This document shows, piece by piece, positions 17,932 to 25,729 of a stretch of DNA of 46,939 bases. Within the stretch, counting starts at the first letter, position 1. Every line of letters begins with the position of its first letter. The position numbers and the translations under genes were made by a program. This DNA comes from an uncultured bacterium (lineage in GTDB: Bacteria > Bacillota > Clostridia > TANB77 > CAG-508). The stretch is taken from assembly GCA_905214245.1 (NCBI GenBank), contig CAJMLO010000002.1, forward strand, positions 1 through 46,939, written 5' to 3'. The notes under the pieces were generated by a model. That model had not been told where the DNA came from. It worked only from the letters and a program-made list of their open reading frames with translations, and ran no database searches.

Positions 17932-18587
17932 AAGTTTCAACATCAATTTTGAGTATAGATAAAGAAAATGCTATAAAAACTTTATACAATATTGAAACAG
18001 CAAAAACAGATTATTTTCATATAGATGTAATGGATGGAAAGTTTGTGAAGGATAATACAAATGATGTAATGCTTGAGTACTGTGAATATTTAAATAGTAT
18101 TACAACAGTTCCACTTGATGTGCATTTAATGGTGGAGGATGTAGAACAATATATAAAAAGCTATTTAGTATTTGAACCAAATAATATAACATTTCATTAT
18201 GAAGCAACAAAAAATGAAGAAGAGTTAAAAAAATGGATAGATTTGCTTAAGGAAAACAATTGTAAGGTTGGCATTAGTATAAAGCCAGAAACACCGGTAG
18301 AAAAAATATATAAATTTCTTCCATATGTGCATTTGGTTTTAGTTATGACGGTTGAACCTGGAGAAGGTGGTCAAAAACTAATTGATGATTGTGTTTTTAA
18401 AATACAAAAATTAAAGCAATATATAGATGAAAATAATTTAGATGTATATATTGAAGCAGATGGTGGAATTAACACAGAAAACGCTGAAAAATTAGTGAAT
18501 GCAGGCTGTGATATTATAGTTTCTGGAACTGCAATAACTAAATCAAATAATTTTGCAGAAACAATAAAAGAACTTAAAAATGCTTGA
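17925..18587 (+). CDS. rpe: Ribulose-phosphate 3-epimerase
   Basis: Interconverts ribulose 5-phosphate and xylulose 5-phosphate in the pentose phosphate pathway. The 220-residue TIM barrel shows the metal-binding residues of the family: His and Asp in FHIDVMDGKFV, His in DVHLMVE, and the second Asp in EADGGI. The phosphate-binding GGI and SGTAI loops are present. Usual VEPGxGGQ is seen as VEPGEGGQ. ATG 17925 with AAGGAGG is chosen, giving ATGGTAG overlap with the rsgA stop. The TTGACA of the next promoter overlaps its stop codon. Confidence 0.95.
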   Translation: MVEVSTSILSIDKENAIKTLYNIETAKTDYFHIDVMDGKFVKDNTNDVMLEYCEYLNSITTVPLDVHLMVEDVEQYIKSYLVFEPNNITFHYEATKNEEELKKWIDLLKENNCKVGISIKPETPVEKIYKFLPYVHLVLVMTVEPGEGGQKLIDDCVFKIQKLKQYIDENNLDVYIEADGGINTENAEKLVNAGCDIIVSGTAITKSNNFAETIKELKNA

Positions 18588-18611
18588 CAAATTAAAATTT
18601 AATGATAGAAT
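18584..18611 (+). promoter_or_regulatory. Possible promoter of pyrG
   Basis: TTGACA at 18584-18589 and TAGAAT at 18606-18611 with a 16-bp spacer. The predicted transcript start is A-rich, not the G run used in Bacillus subtilis pyrG. Confidence 0.5.
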
Positions 18612-18630
18612 AAAAACATCATTATAAGAT

Positions 18631-18693
18631 AAAGATAGATTAAAAAAAAACCCCTTTTTGAGGTTTTGGATTTTTTAATCTATCTTTTTTTGT
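18631..18693 (+). terminator. Terminator in the pyrG leader (probable attenuator)
   Basis: AAAGATAGATTAAAAAA (18631-18647) pairs perfectly with 18671-18687, with an inner ACCCC/GAGG-containing part and a run of T directly after. It lies between promoter and ribosome binding site, where pyrG of other Firmicutes has a CTP-responsive attenuator. Control by CTP is inferred, not shown. Confidence 0.65.
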
Positions 18694-18711
18694 TTTAGGA
18701 GGTAGTAAAAG

Positions 18712-20313
18712 ATGAAAACGAAGTATATTTTTGTTACAGGAGGAGTAGTATCAGGACTAGGAAAAGGAATAACTGCAGCATCACTTGGAAGATTATTAAA
18801 AAATAGAGGATATAGGGTAATTAATCAAAAGTTTGATCCATATATAAATGTAGATCCAGGAACAATGAGCCCATATGAGCATGGAGAAGTTTTTGTGACA
18901 GATGATGGAGCAGAGACTGATTTGGATTTAGGACATTATGAAAGATTTACTGATGTTAATTTGAATAAAAATTGTAGTGTTACAATGGGAAAGATATACC
19001 AAGAAGTGATTGAAAGAGAAAGAAGAGGAGATTATCTTGGAAAAACAGTTCAAGTAATACCACATGTTACAAATATGATAAAAGAAAAGATTTATTCTTT
19101 TGAAAATGATGTGGATATAGTTATAACAGAAATAGGTGGAACAGTAGGGGATATTGAAGGATTATCTATTATTGAGGCTATTAGACAGGTAGGACTTGAA
19201 AATGCTGTAGAGGATGTTATATTTATTCATGTTACACTACTACCATACATAAGTGGATCTAATGAGCTAAAATCAAAGCCAACACAACATTCTGTGAAAG
19301 AACTTCAATCATTTGGTATAAAACCAGATATTCTTGTGTGCCGTACAGAGGTTGATATTCCAGAAAATTTAAGAGAAAAGATTGCACTATTTTGTAATGT
19401 AAGAAAAGAAAGTGTTATTGCAAATAAAACAGCATCTTGCTTATATGCAGTTCCACTAATGCTAGAGGAGCAAGGTCTTGCAAGAGAAGTGTGCAAGCAC
19501 CTGCACCTTGAAAATGTTGAACCTTGTAATGAGGCTTGGGCAGATATGGTTAAAAAAATAGAAGAACCTACAAACAAAGAAATTACAGTTGGAATTGTTG
19601 GAAAATATGTAAAACTTGAAGATTCATATTTGTCTGTAATGGAAAGTTTGCATCATGCAGGATATGAAAATGGTGTAAAGGTAAATATTAAATTTATTGA
19701 TAGTGAAACAGTAAATGAAAATAATGCAAAAGAAATACTGAAAGATTGCAATGGAATTATAGTTCCAGGGGGCTTTGGCGGAAGAGGAATAGAAGGAAAA
19801 ATTCAAACTGTCAAATATGCTAGAGAAAATAAAGTACCATTTTTAGGTATATGTCTTGGAATGCAAATGGCTGTAATAGAATTTGCAAGAGATGTGTTAA
19901 AACTTGAAAATGCTAATTCAGAAGAATTTGATGAAATGTGTGAAAATCCTGTTATTCATATAATGTATGACCAAAAGGATTTGACAAAAAAAGGTGGAAC
20001 TATGAGACTTGGAAGTTATCCATGTGTTATAAAAAAGGGAAGCATTGCAGAGAGCCTATATAAAGCAGATAGAATAGATGAAAGGCATAGACATAGATTT
20101 GAATACAATAATCAATATAGAGAAGATTTGGAAAATGCAGGACTTATCGTATCTGGTACATCTCCTGATGGCAAACTCGTAGAAATGGTTGAAATAAAAG
20201 ACCATCCATATTTTATAGCTGCACAATTTCATCCTGAGTTTAAATCAAGACCGGACAAGCCAGCACCATTGTTTATGGGACTTGTAAAAGCATGCAAGAG
20301 ATTGGCTAAGTAG
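18712..20313 (+). CDS. pyrG: CTP synthase
   Basis: Makes CTP from UTP, ATP and glutamine. The 533-residue protein has the full N-terminal synthetase domain (VTGGVVSGLGKGI, then DPYINVDPGTMSP) and a C-terminal glutamine amidotransferase with oxyanion strand PGGFGGRG, nucleophile Cys in GICLGMQ and the His/Glu pair in FHPEF. All catalytic residues are present. ATG 18712 follows AGGAGGTAGT. It has its own promoter and leader terminator and ends at a bidirectional terminator shared with the opposite-strand gene. Confidence 0.97.
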   Translation: MKTKYIFVTGGVVSGLGKGITAASLGRLLKNRGYRVINQKFDPYINVDPGTMSPYEHGEVFVTDDGAETDLDLGHYERFTDVNLNKNCSVTMGKIYQEVIERERRGDYLGKTVQVIPHVTNMIKEKIYSFENDVDIVITEIGGTVGDIEGLSIIEAIRQVGLENAVEDVIFIHVTLLPYISGSNELKSKPTQHSVKELQSFGIKPDILVCRTEVDIPENLREKIALFCNVRKESVIANKTASCLYAVPLMLEEQGLAREVCKHLHLENVEPCNEAWADMVKKIEEPTNKEITVGIVGKYVKLEDSYLSVMESLHHAGYENGVKVNIKFIDSETVNENNAKEILKDCNGIIVPGGFGGRGIEGKIQTVKYARENKVPFLGICLGMQMAVIEFARDVLKLENANSEEFDEMCENPVIHIMYDQKDLTKKGGTMRLGSYPCVIKKGSIAESLYKADRIDERHRHRFEYNNQYREDLENAGLIVSGTSPDGKLVEMVEIKDHPYFIAAQFHPEFKSRPDKPAPLFMGLVKACKRLAK

Positions 20314-20383
20314 TGAAGACAAAAGTAACTTTGACAGATGAGAATATGTACTGACAAAAGCAAAATTTATTGTTCTTCTACAG

Positions 20384-20424
20384 AAAAAAAACTCCACTGA
20401 TATAAAATCAGTGGAGTTTTTTTT
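20384..20424. terminator. Bidirectional terminator between pyrG and the polymer-forming protein gene
   Basis: AAAACTCCACTGAT pairs with ATCAGTGGAGTTTT around a short loop, with an A run before and a T run after, so it can serve both converging genes. Confidence 0.88.
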
Positions 20425-20427
20425 ACA

Positions 20428-21615
20428 TTATTTATTTTCTACTGCACTATTTGTTTCTGTTTTAATTTTCTTATCACCAATTTTAATTAGATGAACTAAA
20501 ATCATACCAAAGCCTGTCATTGTAATTAAGAATGATAGTAGACCTCCAACATATGGGATAACTCCAACTAATTTAACAAGAACAATTGCAATAACTGTCA
20601 TTATTAAGAAAATTGGCAAATTGTCTTTTTTCATTTTTTCTGCAACTAATTTTCCACAAGCCATTGCAAATATGCTTTGTGCAACTGTTAAAGCAAGTAT
20701 ATAAACAGTAATTAATGCAACTGAAATACCTATACATAATCCACCTGTAAGTAGAAGTATTGCAAAAGAACCAGCTATGATAACTAGTGAACCTAGTAGA
20801 CCGATTCCAAGTGAAATAGGTGCTTTCTTTTTTAAACTTGTTCCAAGATTATTTTTAAAGTTTGGTGCAAGCCATGTAACAAGCAATAATACAACTATTG
20901 TATATAATATTGCTGACATTGTGTTTGAAAAGAATGATAAAGCTTTTTGTGCAAATGTTACTTCTTCGCTATCTGTATCTTGCGTGAAGTTTACTTTACC
21001 ACCAACAATACCATCAGCAATTGATAATTCATTTTTTGATGTATAGTTTAAGTTTCCTACAATAAGTTTTGCTGAGCTTTCACCAAAAGAAATGTTGTTT
21101 GAGCTTATATATGCATCTCTTTTAACTTGACCTAAAATACTTAGATTTTCAGCTCCAACACGAATGTCTCTTGCGACAATGGCGTTTTTACCTAAAGTAA
21201 AGTTTTGAGCAAAGCTATAAATGTCGTAGCAAATACCATTCATAGTAAAATCGCTTGCACAAACAAATATGCTTCCATGGATGTAAGTACCTTTTGCAAT
21301 TGTAACATTTTTACCAAATGCAAAAACATCTCCTCCAATTTCTCCAGCAATAGTAATGTTACTAGCACAGGCAAATACATTACCATCTATAACTGAATCG
21401 ATAGTTACATCTTCTCCAAAGTTATAAGAATCTGATTCGATAAATTGATATGTACTATTTGAATTATCTACAGCATTTGTTTGAGAGTCATCAGAAATTG
21501 GAACTGCAGTATCTGCAGAAGTTACAGCAATGTTTGATGCCATACAAATAGGAGATAAAAGCAAAAGTACAGCTAAAGTAACTAGCATAAGTCTAGCTTT
21601 TAAAGTACGTTTCAT
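20428..21615 (-). CDS. Secreted/membrane polymer-forming (bactofilin-like) protein
   Basis: A 395-residue protein. A signal peptide (MKRTLKARLMLVTLAVLLLLSP, cut near CMAS) is followed by a disordered stretch and a right-handed beta-helix of short repeats (IDGNVFACASNITIAGEIGGDVFAFG), as in polymer-forming bactofilin-like proteins. The C-terminal 160 residues contain about four transmembrane helices and a short charged tail. The topology places the beta-helix outside the membrane, unlike cytoplasmic bactofilins. The specific role is unknown; a surface scaffold is plausible. GGAGGAAAC precedes the ATG on the minus strand. It is monocistronic. Confidence 0.75.
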   Translation of the reverse strand: MKRTLKARLMLVTLAVLLLLSPICMASNIAVTSADTAVPISDDSQTNAVDNSNSTYQFIESDSYNFGEDVTIDSVIDGNVFACASNITIAGEIGGDVFAFGKNVTIAKGTYIHGSIFVCASDFTMNGICYDIYSFAQNFTLGKNAIVARDIRVGAENLSILGQVKRDAYISSNNISFGESSAKLIVGNLNYTSKNELSIADGIVGGKVNFTQDTDSEEVTFAQKALSFFSNTMSAILYTIVVLLLVTWLAPNFKNNLGTSLKKKAPISLGIGLLGSLVIIAGSFAILLLTGGLCIGISVALITVYILALTVAQSIFAMACGKLVAEKMKKDNLPIFLIMTVIAIVLVKLVGVIPYVGGLLSFLITMTGFGMILVHLIKIGDKKIKTETNSAVENK

Positions 21616-21833
21616 AATATGTTTCCTCCAATTTTTAATATATTTTATTGAACATCTAGCTCAATAATGGTAAATTTAACTTAATAATACATTGTTTATT
21701 TTTGTTTGTCAATGGGAATAAAATAAATACATTCAGAATTTCCATAAATTTTTTGAATAGTAATTTTTTTTAAGTAGCATTTACCATCTTTTTGATATTT
21801 GCAATTAGAAGAACAATTAATATTAATCAAATA

Positions 21834-21863
21834 AAACACCTCATCATATAGTATGAGGTGTTT
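21834..21863. terminator. Terminator of nth
   Basis: AAACACCTCAT pairs with ATGAGGTGTTT around an 8-base loop; read on the minus strand it lies 23 bases after the nth stop. Confidence 0.75.
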
Positions 21864-21885
21864 ATACAAATTTATGCGTAAAGTT

Positions 21886-22515
21886 TTAAGAATTATATGT
21901 TTTGCAATATTTTCTTATTGTGCATTTTTCGCAAATGGGTGAGCGTGCGGTGCATGTATTTCTACCGTGCCACATAAATAGATGATTTACATCTTTAAAA
22001 TACTCTTTAGGAATTTGTCTTACGAGGTCCTGCTCGATTTTTTTTGGATCCGATTCGGCTGAAAGTCCAATTCTATTTGAAAGTCGCTTTGCATGTGTAT
22101 CAATTGCGATACCTTGAGGCTTATTAAAAGCTTCTAGCATAACTACATTTGCTGTTTTTCTTCCAACTCCAGGAAGTGAAATTAAATCATCCATATTGCA
22201 TGGAACTTGTGAGTCAAATTCATCAATTAATTTTTGTGATGTGAGTTTAATGTTTTTTGCTTTATTTTTATAAAATCCACATGGATGGACAAGTTCTTCT
22301 AATATGGATATATCAATATTTGCAAAATCTTGAGGAGTAGAATATTTACTAAAAATTGTAGGAGTTGTTTTATTTACTCTATCATCAGTGCATTGTGCAG
22401 ATAAAATTACAGCAATAAGTAGTTCAAATGGAGTAGTAAAATTTAAGCTACATTTTGCATCTGGGTAAGTTTTCTTTAAAATTTCTATCATATCTATTAC
22501 ATCTTTTTTCTTCAT
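21886..22515 (-). CDS. nth: Endonuclease III
   Basis: Base-excision repair glycosylase/AP lyase for oxidised pyrimidines, 209 residues, the normal size. The helix-hairpin-helix LPGVGRKTANVVM contains the catalytic Lys, the catalytic Asp is in AIDTHAKRLSNR, and the four Cys of the Fe-S cluster appear as C-x6-C-x2-C-x5-C in CTARSPICEKCTIRKYC. ATG at 22515 has no strong Shine-Dalgarno sequence, though AGAACGG lies just upstream. It stands alone between gene pairs. Confidence 0.96.
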   Translation of the reverse strand: MKKKDVIDMIEILKKTYPDAKCSLNFTTPFELLIAVILSAQCTDDRVNKTTPTIFSKYSTPQDFANIDISILEELVHPCGFYKNKAKNIKLTSQKLIDEFDSQVPCNMDDLISLPGVGRKTANVVMLEAFNKPQGIAIDTHAKRLSNRIGLSAESDPKKIEQDLVRQIPKEYFKDVNHLFMWHGRNTCTARSPICEKCTIRKYCKTYNS

Positions 22516-22665
22516 ACATATACCGTTCTTTCTACATATTTTCTACTTAATATTAAATCACAAATTATCAAAAATTACAATAACATTGGCATTACATAAA
22601 ATGGTAACAAATGAAAGATTTATCTAATATAATATAATGAGAAAAAGATAGGAGGTATATGATAC

Positions 22666-22815
22666 ATGATAGAAGCACTTAAAAAAACATTGGGAGTTTG
22701 TATGATTGGATTAGGCCTTGGAATTTTGCTTGTGTTGTTACTTCCTATATCTGGATGGCTATTTGCAATAGGTGTAGTTATTGTTGCAGTAGGACTTATG
22801 TGGTTATCTTGTTAG
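22666..22815 (+). CDS. Small membrane protein upstream of spoVM
   Basis: A 49-residue open frame with a strong ribosome binding site (AGGAGG, 10 bases before ATG 22666). A short amphipathic start (MIEALKKTLGV) is followed by two hydrophobic segments separated by LPISGW, so a helical hairpin in the membrane. Not recognised as a named family. The distance of 18 bp to spoVM suggests one sporulation transcript. Confidence 0.65.
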   Translation: MIEALKKTLGVCMIGLGLGILLVLLLPISGWLFAIGVVIVAVGLMWLSC

Positions 22816-22833
22816 AAAGGGAGTGTATTTAGA

Positions 22834-22908
22834 ATGACTATTGTTGTAAAAAAAGTTCCAAAGTTTCTGAGAGGATTTGTTAAATTGATTTTTGGAATAA
22901 AAGATTAG
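22834..22908 (+). CDS. spoVM: Stage V sporulation protein M
   Basis: A 24-residue peptide MTIVVKKVPKFLRGFVKLIF followed by GIKD. It matches the amphipathic helix pattern of Bacillus SpoVM (KLPKFLGGIVR), including the central Pro before KFL and the FV/IV after Gly. SpoVM binds the convex forespore membrane and anchors the SpoIVA coat layer. The context supports it: in Bacillus spoVM sits between the prpC-prkC-rsgA-rpe block and rpmB on the opposite strand, as here. GGGAGTG is the ribosome binding site. Function is inferred from similarity and synteny of a very short sequence. Confidence 0.8.
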   Translation: MTIVVKKVPKFLRGFVKLIFGIKD

Positions 22909-22913
22909 AACAC

Positions 22914-22946
22914 AAAAAAAGACTTGGTTAAACCAAAGTCTTTTTT
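22914..22946. terminator. Terminator between spoVM and rpmB
   Basis: AAAAGACTTGG pairs with CCAAAGTCTTTT (one bulge) with A and T runs on either side, so it can serve both converging genes. Confidence 0.8.
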
Positions 22947-22996
22947 GTATTTACGCGCAAATAAATATATTTAAAATTATGATTTTCATAATCTAA

Positions 22997-23194
22997 TTAA
23001 GCTCTTTCAACTTTTCCAGAACGTAAGCATTTTGAACAAACATACATTGTTTTTGTTTCTCCATTTACTAAAGCTTTAACTCTTCTAAGATTTGGCTTAA
23101 AAGTTCTTGATGTTCTTCTACTAACGTGAGAACGAGCTATACTAATTTTATTTCCGTGTGCGATTGATTTTTCACAAACTTCACATTTTGCCAT
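22997..23194 (-). CDS. rpmB: Large ribosomal subunit protein bL28
   Basis: A 65-residue ribosomal protein beginning MAKCEVCEKSIAHGNKIS, with zinc-binding Cys pairs CEVC and CSKC and the typical RRTSRTFKPNLRRV segment. The start is set at 23194: GGGAGGTG lies 9 bases upstream, so the longer frame beginning MGGAKF would translate the ribosome binding site. It is on the opposite strand next to spoVM as in Bacillus. Confidence 0.96.
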   Translation of the reverse strand: MAKCEVCEKSIAHGNKISIARSHVSRRTSRTFKPNLRRVKALVNGETKTMYVCSKCLRSGKVERA

Positions 23195-23485
23195 AAACTT
23201 TGCACCTCCCATTGCTATAGTTAAAATCGACTATTTACAAGTTTACCACAAAGTGAAGAAAAATGCAAGAGTTTTGCAAAAATTCGTATGAGTTGGGTGT
23301 AATGTAGCTTTTTGTCGAATATGGACGAACGATTTTACTTGCAATATATAAGAATTTATGCTTAAATAGAACCATAGCAAATATGCTATTATTAAAATTA
23401 TTTCAAAAATTTATTTATCTAGGACAAATCGTCCAAATTTTCAATCAAAACACAATATAATGAAAATCAAAATAAAGGAGGTGCT
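23195..23485. other. Intergenic region between rpmB and the surface protein operon
   Basis: About 290 AT-rich bases. A small palindrome GGACAAATCGTCC lies near 23423, and a TATAAT-like element near 23454 could be the -10 of the downstream genes, but no good -35 partner was found. Nothing else was recognised. Confidence 0.35.
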
Positions 23486-23560
23486 ATGTATTTTAGGGGA
23501 TTTTTGCGCTCAAAAATTTCTGGTATAACAATAATAGCGTATTTAACATACAATTTTTAG
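23486..23560 (+). CDS. 24-residue leader peptide upstream of the thioester surface protein
   Basis: ATG 23486 has an excellent ribosome binding site (AAAGGAGGTG). It encodes MYFRGFLRSKISGITIIAYL plus TYNF, a basic start followed by a hydrophobic end. Its stop TAG is part of TAGGAGGAG, the ribosome binding site of the next gene, so translation is likely coupled. It could be a regulatory leader or a small membrane peptide. No homologue is recognised. Confidence 0.5.
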   Translation: MYFRGFLRSKISGITIIAYLTYNF

Positions 23561-23570
23561 GAGGAGTATA

Positions 23571-24857
23571 ATGATAGCAAAAAACGTAAAAAAGCTTGTT
23601 GGCGTTATGCTAATAGTAATTACATTGATAATTGCCACAGGTACATATTCTAGTGCTGCAACTGATATAACATCTGCAGATATAAAATATGTTAAAGACT
23701 GTGGAAGTCATTTGCAAGCAAAAGATAAAAATGGATGGTATACAATTGTAGCAAGTTATGTAGAATACACAGCACCAAATGGAATAAAGTATCCAGCATA
23801 TTGTTTGGATAACACAAAACCAGGAGTTGGAAATTCAATTATAGGAGATTTGCCAGAGGGATACAAAGTAGATGTAAGTAAGGTGCTAGAAAATAATCAA
23901 GTTTATACAGCTGTAATAAATGGATATCCATATAAAACACCAAAGGATTTAGGTGTAGAGGGTAAATATGATGCATATATTGCAACAAAGCAAGCGGTTT
24001 ATTCTGTATTATATAACTATAATGTAGACGAGCATTACAAGGGAGTAGATGCACGAGGTGAAAAGATAAAAAAGGCTATAAAGAATATTGTGAAAATTGC
24101 AAGAGAAAAGACAAAAACTCAAAAGTCTGCTTTAATTAGATTTGAAAAAGTGGGCGAGTTTGGGATAGATGAAAAAGATAGTTCATATTATTCTATAAAA
24201 TATAAAGCTACATGTGATATAGATATGGAAATGTATGAAATAATTTCACAAACAGCATTTACCGAAAATACCGTTATAACAGATATTGAAAACAATAGAA
24301 TAAATGCATTCAATGCTCCTGATGAGTTTAAAATATTAATTCCGAGAAATGAAATTAAATCAGGAGAAGATATAAATTTTAAGATAAACATTAAGGCTAA
24401 ATGTAAGAATAAGCCAGTATTTTATGGAAGTAAAAGTAGTAAGCTTCAACCATATGCTTTAACATATGATACATATGGTGATAATTATGCAAGTATAGAA
24501 TTAAATGTGAAGATGAATACTGGAAAATTACAATTAAATAAAATTTCAGAAAAGACGAAGGAGCCAATTGAAGGGGTAACATTTAGGCTTATGCAACTTG
24601 ATGGCACAGAAATAGAAACTAAAAAAACAGATGCAAATGGTATGATTATTTTTGAAAATTTATATGAAGGAAAATATATAGTGCAAGAAATTGAAACAGG
24701 TGATAAATACATATTAAATGAGGAACCATTTGAAATTGAAATAAAATATAATGAAACAACAAATGTCAGTGTTGAAAATAAAGAAAAAGAAGAGCCTAAA
24801 AAGCCAGAAGAGCCACCAAAAACACCAATAAAAAAATTACCAAGAACAGGATTTTAA
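23571..24857 (+). CDS. Thioester-domain surface adhesin with SpaA/Cna-B domain and terminal LPRTGF
   Basis: A 428-residue protein. The signal peptide ends near residue 29. The next domain has Cys78 in YPAYCLD and Gln141 in ATKQAVYS, the pair that forms the internal thioester of TQXA adhesins which bind host surfaces covalently. After a linker domain, residues 325-405 form a SpaA/Cna-B fold (GKLQLNKISEKTKEPIEGVTF ... VQEIETG) of the kind stabilised by a Lys-Asn/Asp isopeptide. A Pro-rich stretch then leads to LPRTGF and the stop. The usual hydrophobic anchor and basic tail after LPXTG are missing, and other frames do not supply them. No sortase gene is in the window. Confidence 0.8.
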   Translation: MIAKNVKKLVGVMLIVITLIIATGTYSSAATDITSADIKYVKDCGSHLQAKDKNGWYTIVASYVEYTAPNGIKYPAYCLDNTKPGVGNSIIGDLPEGYKVDVSKVLENNQVYTAVINGYPYKTPKDLGVEGKYDAYIATKQAVYSVLYNYNVDEHYKGVDARGEKIKKAIKNIVKIAREKTKTQKSALIRFEKVGEFGIDEKDSSYYSIKYKATCDIDMEMYEIISQTAFTENTVITDIENNRINAFNAPDEFKILIPRNEIKSGEDINFKINIKAKCKNKPVFYGSKSSKLQPYALTYDTYGDNYASIELNVKMNTGKLQLNKISEKTKEPIEGVTFRLMQLDGTEIETKKTDANGMIIFENLYEGKYIVQEIETGDKYILNEEPFEIEIKYNETTNVSVENKEKEEPKKPEEPPKTPIKKLPRTGF

Positions 24858-24889
24858 AGGTAAGTTTGCTAAAAAAGTTTTGCATAAGT

Positions 24890-25012
24890 GATATAATATT
24901 TTTTAGAAACTTGCCGTTTACATCCAATCCAAAAGATTGACGGCTGCTTAAATCGCACTCAGCCTTCGACTTCATTTGGTCGCTCAAGCGCTTCCATAAA
25001 ACATGATATACA
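24890..25012. repeat. Diverged copy of the structured repeat at 33613-33749
   Basis: Bases 24906-24995 match the reverse complement of the core of the 33.6-kb element at nearly all positions (for example AATCCAAAAGATTGACGGCT and GGTCGCTCAAGCG). The outer arms are eroded. The copy is much richer in GC than its surroundings and lies just after the surface protein stop. Confidence 0.8.
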
Positions 25013-25104
25013 TACAAACAAAAATTTGCATACATACTTGCACCATGACTATTTTTGTGATAGAATTACAAGAAGTAAAAAAACAAAAGTAGGAGATGTA
25101 AAAG

Positions 25105-25713
25105 ATGTATGCATATATAAAGGGAACATTAGAAATAAAAACAACAGGATATGTTGTGATAGAAACAAATAATGGAATTGGATATAAAATTTTTATGTCA
25201 GAAAGTGCAATTGAAAGACTAAGCGAAATAGGAAGCAGTGTAAAAATTTTTACATATATGAGGGTAAGGGAAGATGATATTAGTTTGTATGGATTTAATA
25301 CAAACGAAGAACTTCGTATGTTTGAGCTACTACTATCAGTTAGTGGAATAGGTGCAAAATCAGCTATAAATATATTATCAAACATAACTCCATCAAGCTT
25401 TGCATTGGCAGTTATTACAAACGATGTAAATACATTAAAAAAATTGCCAGGAATAGGTGCAAAGTCAGCACAAAGAGTTATTCTAGAGCTAAAAGATAAA
25501 TTAAAGACAGAAGAAGCGGAAGCAAAAATTGAAACTTCAAAAGAAATTCAAGTTGCAATTAAGGAAGACGACAAAGTTCAAGAAGCTATGTCAGCTTTGC
25601 AAGTACTTGGATATAGTAAAAAAGAAATTGAAGTTGCAATGCAAAAGATTGATACTTCAGCTATATCTGTGGAAGATATAATAAGAAAAGGACTAAACAA
25701 TTTAGCAAGATAA
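25105..25713 (+). CDS. ruvA: Holliday junction branch migration protein RuvA
   Basis: RuvA binds four-way junctions and loads RuvB. The 202-residue protein has the N-terminal OB fold (MYAYIKGTLEIKTTGYVVIE), two helix-hairpin-helix motifs (SVSGIGAKSAINIL and LPGIGAKSAQRVI), an acidic linker and the C-terminal RuvB-binding domain (AMSALQVLGYSKKEI). The usual partner ruvB is absent; rarA follows 16 bp later with its own AGGAGG. ATG 25105 follows TAGGAGATG. Confidence 0.96.
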   Translation: MYAYIKGTLEIKTTGYVVIETNNGIGYKIFMSESAIERLSEIGSSVKIFTYMRVREDDISLYGFNTNEELRMFELLLSVSGIGAKSAINILSNITPSSFALAVITNDVNTLKKLPGIGAKSAQRVILELKDKLKTEEAEAKIETSKEIQVAIKEDDKVQEAMSALQVLGYSKKEIEVAMQKIDTSAISVEDIIRKGLNNLAR

Positions 25714-25729
25714 TATAGGAGGCTTAAAA

